Positions 59,101 through 61,496 of a stretch of 64,000 nucleotides of DNA are shown here, one piece after another. Every line of letters begins with the position of its first letter. Positions within the stretch are counted from its first letter, which is position 1. The notes under the pieces were generated by a model. The model worked only from the letters and a program-made list of their open reading frames with translations. It searched no databases and was not told the origin of the DNA. Origin of the DNA: Pteria penguin (lineage: Eukaryota; Mollusca; Bivalvia; Pterioida; Pteriidae); contig CM068585.1 of assembly GCA_035048485.1 (NCBI GenBank), forward strand, positions 19,276,501-19,340,500, written 5' to 3'. Both the position numbers and the translations under genes were made by a program.

Positions 59101-61496
59101 TTACGTCACGAAATACGTAAATCTTTACTACGGTAAATATGTACCTGTTATCTGTACAATAATTATTCACATAGATATAAATAAAAGCTAAGAATAAGTA
59201 GAAAGTAAAGGAAATGTGCGGGATGGTGTGTAAAGACCTACTGTTTAAAACTTTTGTCACGAGAAAATTGCATTGCTCCTTCTCCAGACACACCTGAGAA
59301 GATCAGTGGGGACTGGGAGTTACAAAGCTTCGGACAAGAGCTCTCACGTTCCAGAGAGGATGGAGGGCTAGGAATCTTAGTAAGTAGCACATATATACAT
59401 TGTACCAGTTTATGCAAGTCAATTTTTAAAAACAATCCATGTGTAAAATGTTTAACACGCATCGAAATACAATAAAGAGCATTTACGGTAGAATGATATA
59501 ACGCACTATTCAGTGATGACTTATTAGTCGAATATGATAAAGCATTATTCAGAAGGGTCTTAATAGTCGAATATGAAAAAACGTTAATCAGCGGGGCCTT
59601 AATAATCAAATCTTAATAGTTGAATATGATAAAATCATCCAATTTGGGCTTAACAGTCGAGAACATTGAATTTTAAGAGGCTGATTACCTCCTGTTTTCA
59701 TGTCGCGATACGACTGAAAAAAAAATGAATTCGTTTAAAACGCTAATTAATAAAGCAACCTATATATCAATTCATTCATGATTATATTTGAGGGTTCAGT
59801 CCACAGTAGGAATTACATTTACTTTTAACAAATACAGTGATAGAGTTTGAAAATATCCTCCATTATAATACCAGGGTGTACCGAATAATGGCAAGTTGGA
59901 GACAGCAGACCACCTAGTGCTTGTGTTCACCTCCATCATATACACGTGCAGCGTCGCTCATGCATCCACAAATTTTCCACAATACGACGAGTATGCATTC
60001 CCACCAAATTATCCTGCTTCCATGAGTGGTGTTCCTCCAAAGGATAAGGTAGGAATTGCGTTTCATCTCGCCAGTTTAATGTAAAAAAATAACTTGAAAT
60101 ATTAGAGAAGTGCTTTTTGTGCAGGTGCTTTTACAACATCATGAATATCAGAATGTACATTTATAAATTTAGTGCACCATATGCGCATTTTGAAAACTTA
60201 TCGCTTAAAACGAGAACAATCGATAACTGTTCATGTTTTTAAGGCTCTTCCAGGACCAAATATTTATATTTTCCCGTCTTACAGCGCCCTCTTAGTGAAG
60301 ATGATATTCTCCACACGCTTCCAGACAAGGAAACCACACTGGATGTCATGACAGTGACAAAAATCCTAAGTGACAGGGGAACTAAGAGTTTGGGTGACTT
60401 TGAAGTGCAATATATCTTTGATCCAAACGCAAAGAAGATCGTACAAGAGTGAGTGTTTTGCTATTGCTATCTATATTTTAATTTCAAGAGCATTTTATTA
60501 ATATCGATTAATGGTAATTATTGAGCTTCATCGTGATTACATAATCATTTATTATTGACACGCTATTTAGTAGGTTTTAATCAGTAAGTCACTTGTCTTT
60601 TGATAAATTGCATTCTTGTGAATGTTGCATTCTTCTCAATGCATTTATAAAGATTGTCCCTTAATTTCTTAATCCTATGATTTTTCAGTAAATCATACAA
60701 TAATTGCTAGGCACTGTTTTGTTCTGTCCTTATTTTATATTTTTGTTCCATTCAGTATGACTTTTCAGTGCAGCCATACAATAATTGGACAGAGACTGTT
60801 TTGTTATGCCCTTATTTTATGTGATTGTACCGTTCAGTAAGACTTTTCAGTACAGCGATAGAATAATTGGACAGACATTGTTTTGTTATGCCCTTATTTT
60901 AGTATGACTTTTCAGTACAGCGATACAATAATTGGACAGAAACTGTTTTGTTATGCCCTTATTTTATATGATTGTACCATTTGGTATGATATTTCAGTAC
61001 AGCCATACAATAATGGACATATACTGTTTTGTTATGCCCTTATTTTATGTGATTGTACAACCAGGAGAAACGTATAATACGGGATGCAACACGTCATTGT
61101 TTGAAACTTTGTTTACCAGGCAAAGCGTAGAGAACTCGTGCACGATTTCATTCATGTATTATATAATCAGTCTTAATAATATACATAATGAGTGTGGGGT
61201 CAAACATGGCTAATTCGAAACATTAGAAGATGTAAATATCGGTTTTCAAATATAAGATATAACAATCATTGACTGTACATCGCTCCCCCATATGCCTGAC
61301 TGGATATTTCAATATCACTAGAAATCACGGATGGACTTATTTCCCAATATTCAATCATACTAATTAATTATTAATTCACAGATTCAGAGAGGAACTCAAG
61401 TCCATCAGCGCCGAAATCAAACGCCGTAATAAACACCGGAACCCTGAGTATACATGGTTAGACCCAGAGGTGGTGCCGAATTCCATCAGCATCTAG
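13161..61496 (+). CDS. PLAT-domain lipoxygenase (5-lipoxygenase-like), whole gene, three alternative first exons
   Basis: Non-heme iron lipoxygenase of the animal ALOX5 / coral AOS-LOX lipoxygenase-domain type. Such enzymes insert O2 into polyunsaturated fatty acids such as arachidonate to make hydroperoxides. The model joins one of three PLAT exons (13161-13793, 33520-33984, 40346-40852) to 14 common exons: 48419-48463, 50590-50718, 51957-52054, 52749-52884, 55466-55561, 55835-55931, 57942-58059, 58437-58529, 58793-58853, 59021-59132, 59288-59379, 59875-60048, 60285-60448, 61382-61496. All junctions are GT-AG and phases match throughout. The common part is 509 aa; isoforms are 720, 664 and 678 aa. 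In isoform B numbering the iron ligands are His349, His354, His543, Asn547 and Ile664. No catalase-like allene oxide synthase domain is fused, since the open frame starts with PLAT. Position specificity (5-, 8-, 12-) cannot be read from the sequence. Use of all three first exons is inferred. Confidence 0.93.
13794..14231. other. Intron start after exon A, no feature seen
   Basis: Begins with the exon A splice donor. Otherwise unremarkable. Confidence 0.5.
14232..14690. repeat. 55-bp minisatellite
   Basis: About eight copies of a unit containing CCATGGATATTCAGTGGTCA, AAACAGCGCGCTAGAACTCT and ATCTATTGAATGTCG. The central copies are near identical and the outer ones decayed. Confidence 0.92.
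14691..16300. other. Intronic sequence, no feature seen
   Basis: About 1.6 kb without a recognisable gene or clear repeat, apart from short G or C homopolymers. Confidence 0.4.
16300..19411. repeat. 51-bp minisatellite, about 54 units
   Basis: The unit contains CAGTGATCAATGTGTATGAT, GTATACTGTATATACGTACC and CAGAACGAGTA. One partial unit lies at 16300-16335, left of the inserted transposon; the main array runs 16665-19411. As 51 is a multiple of three and the unit has few stops, frames stay open on both strands, including a 686-codon minus frame with a 17-residue repeat. A block at 17557-17780 recurs at 19188-19411 with its rare variants, so the array has been reshuffled in multi-unit blocks. 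Confidence 0.96.
16336..16664. mobile_element. Short inverted-repeat DNA transposon inserted in the 51-bp array
   Basis: The left end is CAGGGGCGTAGCTACC and the right end is the inverse of AGGGGCGTGGCCAGAG. GTGCGTACACATCAT just inside the left end is repeated (GTGCGTACACATCATTTGC) just inside the right end, and a (GA)n tract lies at 16408-16437. Ends starting CAGGGGCG are typical of hAT elements, which make 8-bp target duplications. The flanks here, ATGATGTA and CTCATGTA, match at six of eight bases. No transposase is present. Confidence 0.65.
19412..20073. other. Intronic sequence, no feature seen
   Basis: AT-rich DNA between two minisatellites. Confidence 0.45.
20074..20705. repeat. 27-bp minisatellite, about 23 units
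   Basis: The unit is GTGAACACTTAGGAATGTTG plus ACTGCTA. It is a multiple of three and open on both strands (SEHLGMLTA on the + strand), so its reading frames are artefacts. Confidence 0.96.
20795..21055. repeat. Degenerate inverted region of GTCCGAA / TTCGGAC words
   Basis: The left half carries AGTTCGAAAGTCC, AGTTCGGAAC and AAAGTCCGAAGATTCG; the right half carries the complementary words CGGACCTTCGGACTATCGGA. Together they could fold as a long imperfect hairpin. Confidence 0.6.
21365..22195. repeat. About 40-bp minisatellite with two orientation switches
   Basis: The unit contains GGGATCTTGACCTGTTGAGT and ACCTATGCCGTAGACAGCTA. It reads forward at 21365-21487, inverted at 21488-21834, and forward again at 21835-22195. 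The switch points are abrupt, at CTGTTGACTACCAATCAACA and GGATCCCTATGGATC. Confidence 0.9.
22196..22600. repeat. Two to three diverged copies of a repeat of about 150 bp
   Basis: Shared phrases recur: GGAATGCTGTCC / GGAATGTTGTCC, ACAGGAATCGTG / ACAGGAGTTATG, CAACTCCTCCTAA / GTAACTCCTCCTAA, and TTTGATGAAACGTTG / TTTGATGAAACTTGG. This looks like a decayed repeat of the type inside the other hairpin-bounded elements. Confidence 0.6.
22601..23177. other. No feature seen
   Basis: Unique-looking AT-rich sequence. Confidence 0.4.
23178..23290. repeat. (ATCC)n simple repeat
   Basis: Interrupted runs of ATCC. Confidence 0.9.
23849..23916. repeat. (TATC)n microsatellite
   Basis: About 17 uninterrupted TATC units. 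Confidence 0.97.
23917..24364. other. No feature seen
   Basis: Unique-looking sequence between the TATC repeat and the SINE. Confidence 0.4.
24376..24777 (-). mobile_element. 5S-tRNA composite SINE with perfect target-site duplication
   Basis: Read on the minus strand: a complete 5S rRNA-like head (24777-24660), a TTTTAAAAAA spacer, a tRNA-like module GCCGGCGTGGCCTAGTGG with box B GGTTCGATTCC (about 24650-24580), a conserved body containing TCTTTCGGATGAGACAG and AAAAACCGAGG, and a 3' tail AAAAATCAATCAATCAATC. The 11-base duplication TTGACACACAG at 24365-24375 and 24778-24788 abuts both ends, so the whole 402-bp chimera retrotransposed as one unit. Both RNA polymerase III promoters look preserved. 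Confidence 0.9.
24660..24777 (-). rRNA. 5S rRNA-like sequence (head of the SINE, not a stand-alone gene)
   Basis: 118 bases closely matching animal 5S rRNA: 5' GTCTACGACCATATCACGTT, then AAGTTAAGCAACGTCGAGCC, AGTACTTGGATGGGTGACCG and GGAATACCGGGTGTTGTAGA, followed by TTTT. The internal control regions are present and the outer ends (GTCTAC / GTAGAC) pair. Its 5' end coincides with a target-site duplication, so it is the SINE promoter module rather than an rDNA unit. Confidence 0.85.
24953..25910 (+). repeat. Two 5' fragments of a 'cgtcttaagacgggacgtatt' element
   Basis: Fragment 1 starts near 24960 (CGTCGTAAGACGGGACGTAT, then GTCCGTCCGTCCG) and holds two internal units with TTTCCGGGCTTTTTTCTGCA and CAGTGCCAGTTTG. 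Fragment 2 starts near 25434 (ACGCCCGTCTTTGACTGGAC) and has its own internal repeats (GGATACAAAGCAAACCGTTG, CCAAGACAAAGACGCCTA). Both are related to the fuller element at 56484-57748. Confidence 0.7.
25930..26960 (+). pseudogene. Penelope-like reverse transcriptase fragment, frameshifted
   Basis: Reverse-transcriptase motifs appear in order but in more than one frame. [20 protein letters not shown] lies at about 26265-26325; after a deletion and frameshift near 26395 come [19 protein letters not shown] with the catalytic YIDD box (about 26425), [24 protein letters not shown] and [20 protein letters not shown], then AYGVFIS and a stop at 26695. After that stop the frame resumes with KLLNQGYM and [20 protein letters not shown]. 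The phrases match the thumb and fingers of Penelope-like elements. Stops, a frameshift and the missing 5' part show it is dead. It lies in the first intron of lipoxygenase isoform A. Confidence 0.85.
26911..27218 (+). repeat. Penelope 3' tail, inverted copy at 54360-54677
   Basis: Directly downstream of the reverse-transcriptase fragment. It includes the module GTGACGGGTGTTGCTAGCAA and CTCCCCGGGCACCTGATCTC, and matches 54360-54677 in reverse complement at well over 90% by eye. It carries no endonuclease frame. Confidence 0.85.
27319..27341. repeat. (TC)n microsatellite
   Basis: About 11 TC units. Confidence 0.95.
27342..27935. other. Intronic sequence, no feature seen
   Basis: AT-rich DNA with no recognisable gene. 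Confidence 0.4.
27936..28275. repeat. Repeat of CAACGTTGG-type words
   Basis: The self-complementary words CAACGTTGG, CCAACGTT, CCAACATT and AATGTTGG recur every 15-30 bases in both orientations. This may be a foldback or MITE relic; no clean ends are seen. Confidence 0.5.
28276..29815. repeat. 34-bp minisatellite, about 45 units
   Basis: The unit contains GGTGGGTCATTGGAGATCTA and TGTTGGCAAGTAGC, with many point variants. A block around 28965-29060 is repeated at about 29060-29155. Confidence 0.95.
29816..30408. other. Intronic sequence, no feature seen
   Basis: No gene or clear repeat recognised. Confidence 0.4.
30409..30578. mobile_element. MITE copy 1 (ATCTGATTAAA ends)
   Basis: Left end GATAACCGCAATCTGATTAA and right end TTTTAATCAGATTGTTATAA are inverted relatives. 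Inside is ATCTTTATTCCGCTTCTCTA and TTTGTCCCATTG, shared with copy 2 at 35964-36069. Confidence 0.75.
30620..32470. repeat. 88-97 bp minisatellite with decayed right flank
   Basis: About 14 clear units at 30620-31975, containing AGCACACTGACCATGTTCCT, GTCACATTATAGGGCATACT, GTCTAAGCTTTTGTCACATA and TGGAACGTATTGTCAGTCAT. Longer units insert GACTATAAAATT. From 31976 to about 32470 the same words persist but the period is lost. The frames of up to 164 codons are artefacts. Confidence 0.93.
32471..33519. promoter_or_regulatory. Presumed 5' flank of lipoxygenase exon B
   Basis: Unique-looking AT-rich DNA with a poly-C run at 32818-32831. A 76-codon frame at 32968-33198 resembles no family I know. 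TATATATATAAG at about 33498 is only some 20 bases from the ATG, so it is unlikely to be the core promoter for that start codon. Any promoter assignment is inference. Confidence 0.25.
33520..33984 (+). CDS. Lipoxygenase alternative first exon B: complete PLAT domain, short N-terminus
   Basis: 155 codons beginning [14 protein letters not shown], with PLAT starting almost at the first residue as in vertebrate 5-lipoxygenase. It shows [13 protein letters not shown] at residues 12-24, [24 protein letters not shown] and the linker motif [10 protein letters not shown], and ends GLPAQ at a phase-0 CAG/GTATGA donor. An in-frame TAG six bases before the ATG sets the start, and the ATG has A at -3. Read through, the frame stops two codons past the donor, as expected of a spliced exon. 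It is clearly paralogous to exons A and C across its whole length, with the same 3' boundary. No targeting sequence is visible, so a soluble cytosolic or nuclear isoform that moves to membranes by calcium is the simplest guess. Confidence 0.9.
33985..34393. other. Intron after exon B, no feature seen
   Basis: AT-rich, with an AAAT-type simple tract around 34140-34195. Confidence 0.45.
34394..34515 (+). mobile_element. 5'-intact, 3'-truncated tRNA-derived SINE
   Basis: The tRNA-like head GGCTCCGTAGCTCAAGTGGG has an A box (TAGCTCAAGTGGG), a CAT at the anticodon position and a degraded B box (GGTTGGATCAAGC). The conserved body domain TCTTTCGGATGAGAAGTAAA and AAACCGAGG, nearly identical to the body of the SINE at 24376-24777, follows. 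The element stops soon after it. Confidence 0.75.
34516..35963. other. Intronic sequence, no feature seen
   Basis: AT-rich; a short (TTC)n tract at 35711-35732. Reading frames here carry no recognisable domain. Confidence 0.4.
35964..36069. mobile_element. MITE copy 2 (ATCTGATTAAA ends)
   Basis: Near-perfect inverted ends of about 28 bases (TCAATCTGATTAAAATCATA and its complement TATGATTTTAATCAGATTGA) around a short core with TTGCACAATGGGACAAATAG. Same family as 30409-30578, but shorter. Confidence 0.85.
36070..37460. other. Intronic sequence, no feature seen
   Basis: No coding exon or strong repeat recognised. Confidence 0.4.
37461..37530. repeat. (CA)n microsatellite
   Basis: CA run with minor interruptions. 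A (GT)n run follows 120 bases later. Confidence 0.97.
37650..37711. repeat. (GT)n microsatellite
   Basis: About 31 GT units, complementary to the CA run at 37461-37530, so the two could pair. Confidence 0.97.
37780..37965. repeat. A-rich low-complexity tract with (ATC)n
   Basis: AAAT and AATA runs, then ATC repeats at about 37931-37962. Confidence 0.85.
38390..39235. repeat. 27-bp minisatellite, about 31 units
   Basis: The unit is CTCCGAGTTTCTCTGACCAT plus AAACCTA, diverged. The minus-strand frames (repeat MVRETRSRF) are artefacts of the 27-base period. Confidence 0.94.
39255..39405. repeat. (CTA)n and (CTG)n-like trinucleotide tract
   Basis: Mixed ACT, GCT and CTC triplets. Confidence 0.85.
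39406..40345. promoter_or_regulatory. Presumed 5' flank of lipoxygenase exon C
   Basis: Unique-looking sequence leading to the exon C ATG. No promoter motif is clear. The assignment rests only on position. Confidence 0.25.
40346..40852 (+). CDS. Lipoxygenase alternative first exon C: MGNCC N-terminus plus complete PLAT domain
   Basis: 169 codons ending at a phase-0 CAG/GTAGGT donor. The ATG context is strong (A at -3, G at +4). The protein starts [20 protein letters not shown]: Gly2 and the Cys4-Cys5 pair resemble an N-myristoyl plus palmitoyl anchor, but residue 6 is Pro, which the usual myristoylation consensus does not favour. PLAT motifs are complete: [60 protein letters not shown]. The linker is about ten residues longer than in B and ends KYDLPMQ. 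This is the exon closest to the common acceptor, 7.6 kb upstream of 48419. The intact frame and conserved ends argue for a working exon. Confidence 0.9.
40853..41347. other. Intron after exon C, no feature seen
   Basis: AT-rich sequence. Confidence 0.45.
41348..41460. repeat. Short inverted repeat (hairpin)
   Basis: GTCATGTTCTAATCTTTTAA and TTTACTTGG at the left are matched by the inverse CCAAGTAAATTAAAAAATTA and GAACATGAC at the right, with a G-rich loop. A third copy of CATGTTCTAATTTTT sits between them. Confidence 0.8.
41461..42650. other. Intronic sequence, no feature seen
   Basis: No gene or repeat recognised. Confidence 0.4.
42651..43506. repeat. 69-bp minisatellite, about 12 units
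   Basis: The unit contains ACTAGTATTATACTCCAGGT, GTAGAACTGTACTTTAGGTG and ATCCAGGCGTGAACTGTACC. Copies are about 95% alike, with a CTCAAGG/GAATCAGG variant unit interspersed. The period is a multiple of three, so the 293-codon minus frame is an artefact. Confidence 0.96.
43507..46070. other. Intronic sequence; (GA)n at 44931-44972
   Basis: Mostly unique-looking. It holds a (GA)n microsatellite and a direct repeat (TATGAATTTGATGGTGATAT at about 45502 and 45541). A 110-codon minus frame at 44515-44847 shows no recognisable domain. Confidence 0.45.
46071..48235. repeat. 63-bp minisatellite split by a transposon
   Basis: The unit contains CCATGTCCAGTGTGGCTTAC, ACTTCCCGGGCACCTGGCCT and CTCTTCTGATCTCCATGTTC. 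About 1.5 units lie at 46071-46170 and about ten at 47590-48235, on either side of the element at 46171-47588. The CCCGGGCACCTGG core resembles the dispersed module at 12362 and 27005. Confidence 0.88.
46171..47588. mobile_element. 1.4-kb element with GGCCGTTTCACAAAGAACCATA terminal inverted repeats
   Basis: Left end GGGCCGTTTCACAAAGAACC, right end inverse (GATTCTTTGTGAAACGGCC). A second inner copy of the right end (CCTTTGTGAAACGGAC) lies at 47509-47525. Subterminal sequence rich in CCGTAA, CGTACG and TTACGGAAAATCC is also inverted between the two sides. The interior (about 46380-47400) is unrelated sequence without a transposase. It interrupts the 63-bp array. Confidence 0.82.
48419..48463 (+). 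CDS. Lipoxygenase common exon 2 (15 codons)
   Basis: This is the shared acceptor exon for all three PLAT exons. A pyrimidine-rich tract and TTATAG precede it, and AGA/GTAAGA follows. It encodes [15 protein letters not shown], the linker between PLAT and catalytic domain; the P-x-DEQF core is typical of invertebrate lipoxygenases. Both ends are phase 0, so any first exon ending in a complete codon keeps frame. Confidence 0.88.
48464..48949. other. Intron 2 start, no feature seen
   Basis: AT-rich sequence after the exon 2 donor. Confidence 0.5.
48950..49530. repeat. 52-bp minisatellite, about 11 units
   Basis: The unit contains AAGTCACCAATATGTAAGTG, AAATACTGCTGGTGTGGCAC and TTGACAATAAAC. It lies in the intron between exons 2 and 3. 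Confidence 0.94.
49990..50245. repeat. Long hairpin related to Penelope end sequence
   Basis: ACAAAGAACACTTAACTCAG with TATTCACAATGTTTCGGTCT and CCTTCTAGTGAA is matched inversely by TTCACTAGAAGAATGTCACG with AGACCGTATTGTGAATACTG and AGTTAATTGTTCTTTG. The left arm parallels the Penelope module at 2300-2430 (TCCTCCGAAGGGAAGT, CGGTCTCCTGACCTT, GTAATATCCATC). Confidence 0.75.
50590..50718 (+). CDS. Lipoxygenase common exon 3 (43 codons)
   Basis: It follows TTACAG, the only in-frame acceptor downstream of an upstream TGA, and ends TTG/GTAAGG in phase 0. It encodes the start of the catalytic helical domain, including [18 protein letters not shown] and [10 protein letters not shown]. The region corresponds to the 5-lipoxygenase helix that carries the Phe-Tyr cork in mammals; no equivalent F-x3-Y pair is evident here. 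Confidence 0.87.
50935..51205. repeat. 51-bp minisatellite, five units
   Basis: The unit contains AATGTCACTGTGGAGTATGT and CCCTGACTGCTGTCCGAAAT. It lies in the intron between exons 3 and 4, and is unrelated to the 51-bp unit at 16665. Confidence 0.93.
51206..51956. other. Intron; end fragment of the 56484-type element near 51505-51545
   Basis: TATGCTACGTTGGCGTTGCT and CTTGTT resemble the 3' end of the element at 56484-57748. A 51-bp direct duplicate (CATATTTTATTATAGCCATC, TATGTACGTATGTATGCCCA) lies at about 51715-51793. Confidence 0.5.
51957..52054 (+). CDS. Lipoxygenase common exon 4
   Basis: It encodes [20 protein letters not shown] and [11 protein letters not shown], matching the W-x2-D-x2-FG-x-Q-x2-N segment of animal lipoxygenases. 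Its donor is AA/GTAAGT in phase 2. The acceptor after TTTAAAAAG has a poor pyrimidine tract but is the only nearby AG that preserves phase 0 with exon 3, so the 5' limit is somewhat less certain. Confidence 0.82.
52055..52748. other. Intron between exons 4 and 5, no strong feature
   Basis: AT-rich. A decayed CCAGGTGCCCAGAGGAG piece near 52625 may be a relic of the dispersed module. Confidence 0.45.
52749..52884 (+). CDS. Lipoxygenase common exon 5
   Basis: Preceded by TTTCTTCAG and followed by GTAAGT. The first base completes an Asn codon from exon 4. It encodes [34 protein letters not shown] and [11 protein letters not shown]. The [10 protein letters not shown] stretch matches the conserved I-x-D-x-E-x-L-x-G strand of the family. 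Confidence 0.9.
52895..53720 (-). mobile_element. Penelope-like fragment flanked by inverted terminal repeats
   Basis: The outer parts, about 52895-53063 and 53541-53707, are inverted copies of one another (AACACAAACACTCTTTGCC and its complement; ACGTTGACGTCATAACG and ATGACGTCAACG). Between them is the GIY-YIG C-terminal region on the minus strand (53316-53541), frameshifted by an extra base in the run near 53400. It is the same family as 1944-4083. Penelope-like elements can carry inverted LTR-like ends, which fits. It lies in the intron between lipoxygenase exons 5 and 6. Confidence 0.8.
53721..54359. other. Intronic sequence, no feature seen
   Basis: T-rich run at 53846-53884. Nothing else is recognised. 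Confidence 0.45.
54360..54677 (-). repeat. Inverted copy of the Penelope tail at 26911-27218
   Basis: The reverse complement reads GTGACGGGTGTTGCTAGCAA, GTAGGAGATGCTCACTCTCC and CCGGGCACCCGATCTCACTC, as in the 26911 copy. No reverse transcriptase or endonuclease adjoins it. Confidence 0.85.
54678..55465. other. Intronic sequence, no feature seen
   Basis: AT-rich sequence leading to the exon 6 acceptor. Confidence 0.45.
55466..55561 (+). CDS. Lipoxygenase common exon 6
   Basis: 32 codons in phase 0 after TTTTCAG, with donor CCG/GTACTG. It encodes [20 protein letters not shown] and [12 protein letters not shown], the conserved hairpin before the iron-binding helix. Confidence 0.9.
55835..55931 (+). 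CDS. Lipoxygenase common exon 7 with first two iron-binding histidines
   Basis: It encodes [20 protein letters not shown] followed by [12 protein letters not shown]. The His-x4-His pair (His349 and His354 of isoform B) equals His367 and His372 of human 5-lipoxygenase. The acceptor is TTTAG and the donor is G/GTATAT in phase 1. Confidence 0.93.
56060..56141. repeat. (TA)n microsatellite
   Basis: About 80 bases of TA in the intron after exon 7. Confidence 0.97.
56146..56295. mobile_element. Hairpin element next to (TA)n
   Basis: AGTTATATGGTTTGTTACTG, ACTTACCACGGAACCATAGA and GGGTCAGTAAAATC are repeated inversely as TGATTTTACTGACCCTCTTT, AGTTTCGTGGTAGGTCAGTA and ATTAACTATATAACT, giving arms of about 55 bp around a loop of about 35 bp. 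It looks like a short foldback MITE inserted in or beside TA repeats. A further GGGGGTCAGTAAAATTTC-type match occurs inverted near 56435-56455. Confidence 0.75.
56484..57748 (+). mobile_element. Hairpin-led element with five to six internal tandem units
   Basis: It starts ATACGCCCGTCATAAGACGG with a perfect CCCGTC / GACGGG hairpin, then GTCCGTCCGTCCGG, and ends AGCGACGGGCGTATTATGCC with GGCGTTGCTCTTGTT. Internal units of about 150-210 bp repeat GTTTTCCGGACTTTTTTCTG, CAGTCTTTAAAGGTATTGGA, TATATCAATAAGGGTCAGTG and GCCAGAGTTACGGCCCTTGA. No protein is encoded. Its design parallels the element at 4867-7424. It lies in the intron between exons 7 and 8, with fragments at 24953-25910. Confidence 0.8.
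57776..57802. repeat. (TATC)n microsatellite
   Basis: About six to seven TATC units right after the hairpin-led element. Confidence 0.93.
57942..58059 (+). CDS. Lipoxygenase common exon 8 with the stereocontrol (Coffa) residue
   Basis: It encodes [20 protein letters not shown] and [20 protein letters not shown]. The Ala in LIAINT (residue 392 of isoform B) lies 43 residues after the first iron His, exactly where human 5-lipoxygenase has Ala410. Ala there is associated with S products and Gly with R products. Donor AC/GTAAGT, phase 2. Confidence 0.93.
58437..58529 (+). CDS. Lipoxygenase common exon 9
   Basis: It encodes [20 protein letters not shown] and [10 protein letters not shown]. The [14 protein letters not shown] block is characteristic of invertebrate lipoxygenases. 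The acceptor is AAATTAG and the donor is GG/GTGAGT in phase 2. Confidence 0.92.
58793..58853 (+). CDS. Lipoxygenase common exon 10
   Basis: 61 bases after ATTTCAG, ending GGG/GTACAT in phase 0. It encodes [20 protein letters not shown], where the PEDLKxRGV segment corresponds to P-E-A-I-K-A-R-G of 5-lipoxygenase. Confidence 0.9.
59021..59132 (+). CDS. Lipoxygenase common exon 11
   Basis: It encodes [20 protein letters not shown] and [17 protein letters not shown]. The YYFRDDAxLxxxAI block is a family hallmark (YYFYRDDGLLVWEAI in 5-lipoxygenase). The acceptor is TTTTTCAG and the donor is G/GTAAAT in phase 1. Confidence 0.92.
59288..59379 (+). CDS. Lipoxygenase common exon 12
   Basis: It encodes [20 protein letters not shown] and [11 protein letters not shown], a surface helix region. 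The acceptor is TTCTCCAG and the donor is TTA/GTAAGT in phase 0. Confidence 0.9.
59875..60048 (+). CDS. Lipoxygenase common exon 13 with third His and Asn iron ligands
   Basis: 58 codons beginning [17 protein letters not shown]. The block [17 protein letters not shown] carries His543 and Asn547 (isoform B), matching the H-x3-N pair His550/Asn554 of human 5-lipoxygenase. It then reads [17 protein letters not shown]. The acceptor is ACCAG and the donor is AAG/GTAGGA. Confidence 0.93.
60285..60448 (+). CDS. Lipoxygenase common exon 14
   Basis: It encodes [39 protein letters not shown] and [19 protein letters not shown] is the conserved motif of this region. The acceptor is CTTACAG and the donor is GA/GTGAGT in phase 2. 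Confidence 0.92.
60690..61060. repeat. Four to five copies of an 80-95 bp unit in the last intron
   Basis: The unit contains GTATGACTTTTCAGTACAGC, GATACAATAATTGGACAGAA, ACTGTTTTGTTATGCCCTTA and TTTTATGTGATTGTACC. It lies between exon 14 and the last coding exon. Confidence 0.88.
61382..61496 (+). CDS. Lipoxygenase last coding exon with C-terminal iron ligand Ile
   Basis: It encodes [37 protein letters not shown] and then TAG. The carboxylate of the final Ile is the fifth protein iron ligand in animal lipoxygenases, so the protein must end exactly here. YTWLDPExVPNSISI is a classic lipoxygenase C-terminus. Confidence 0.95.
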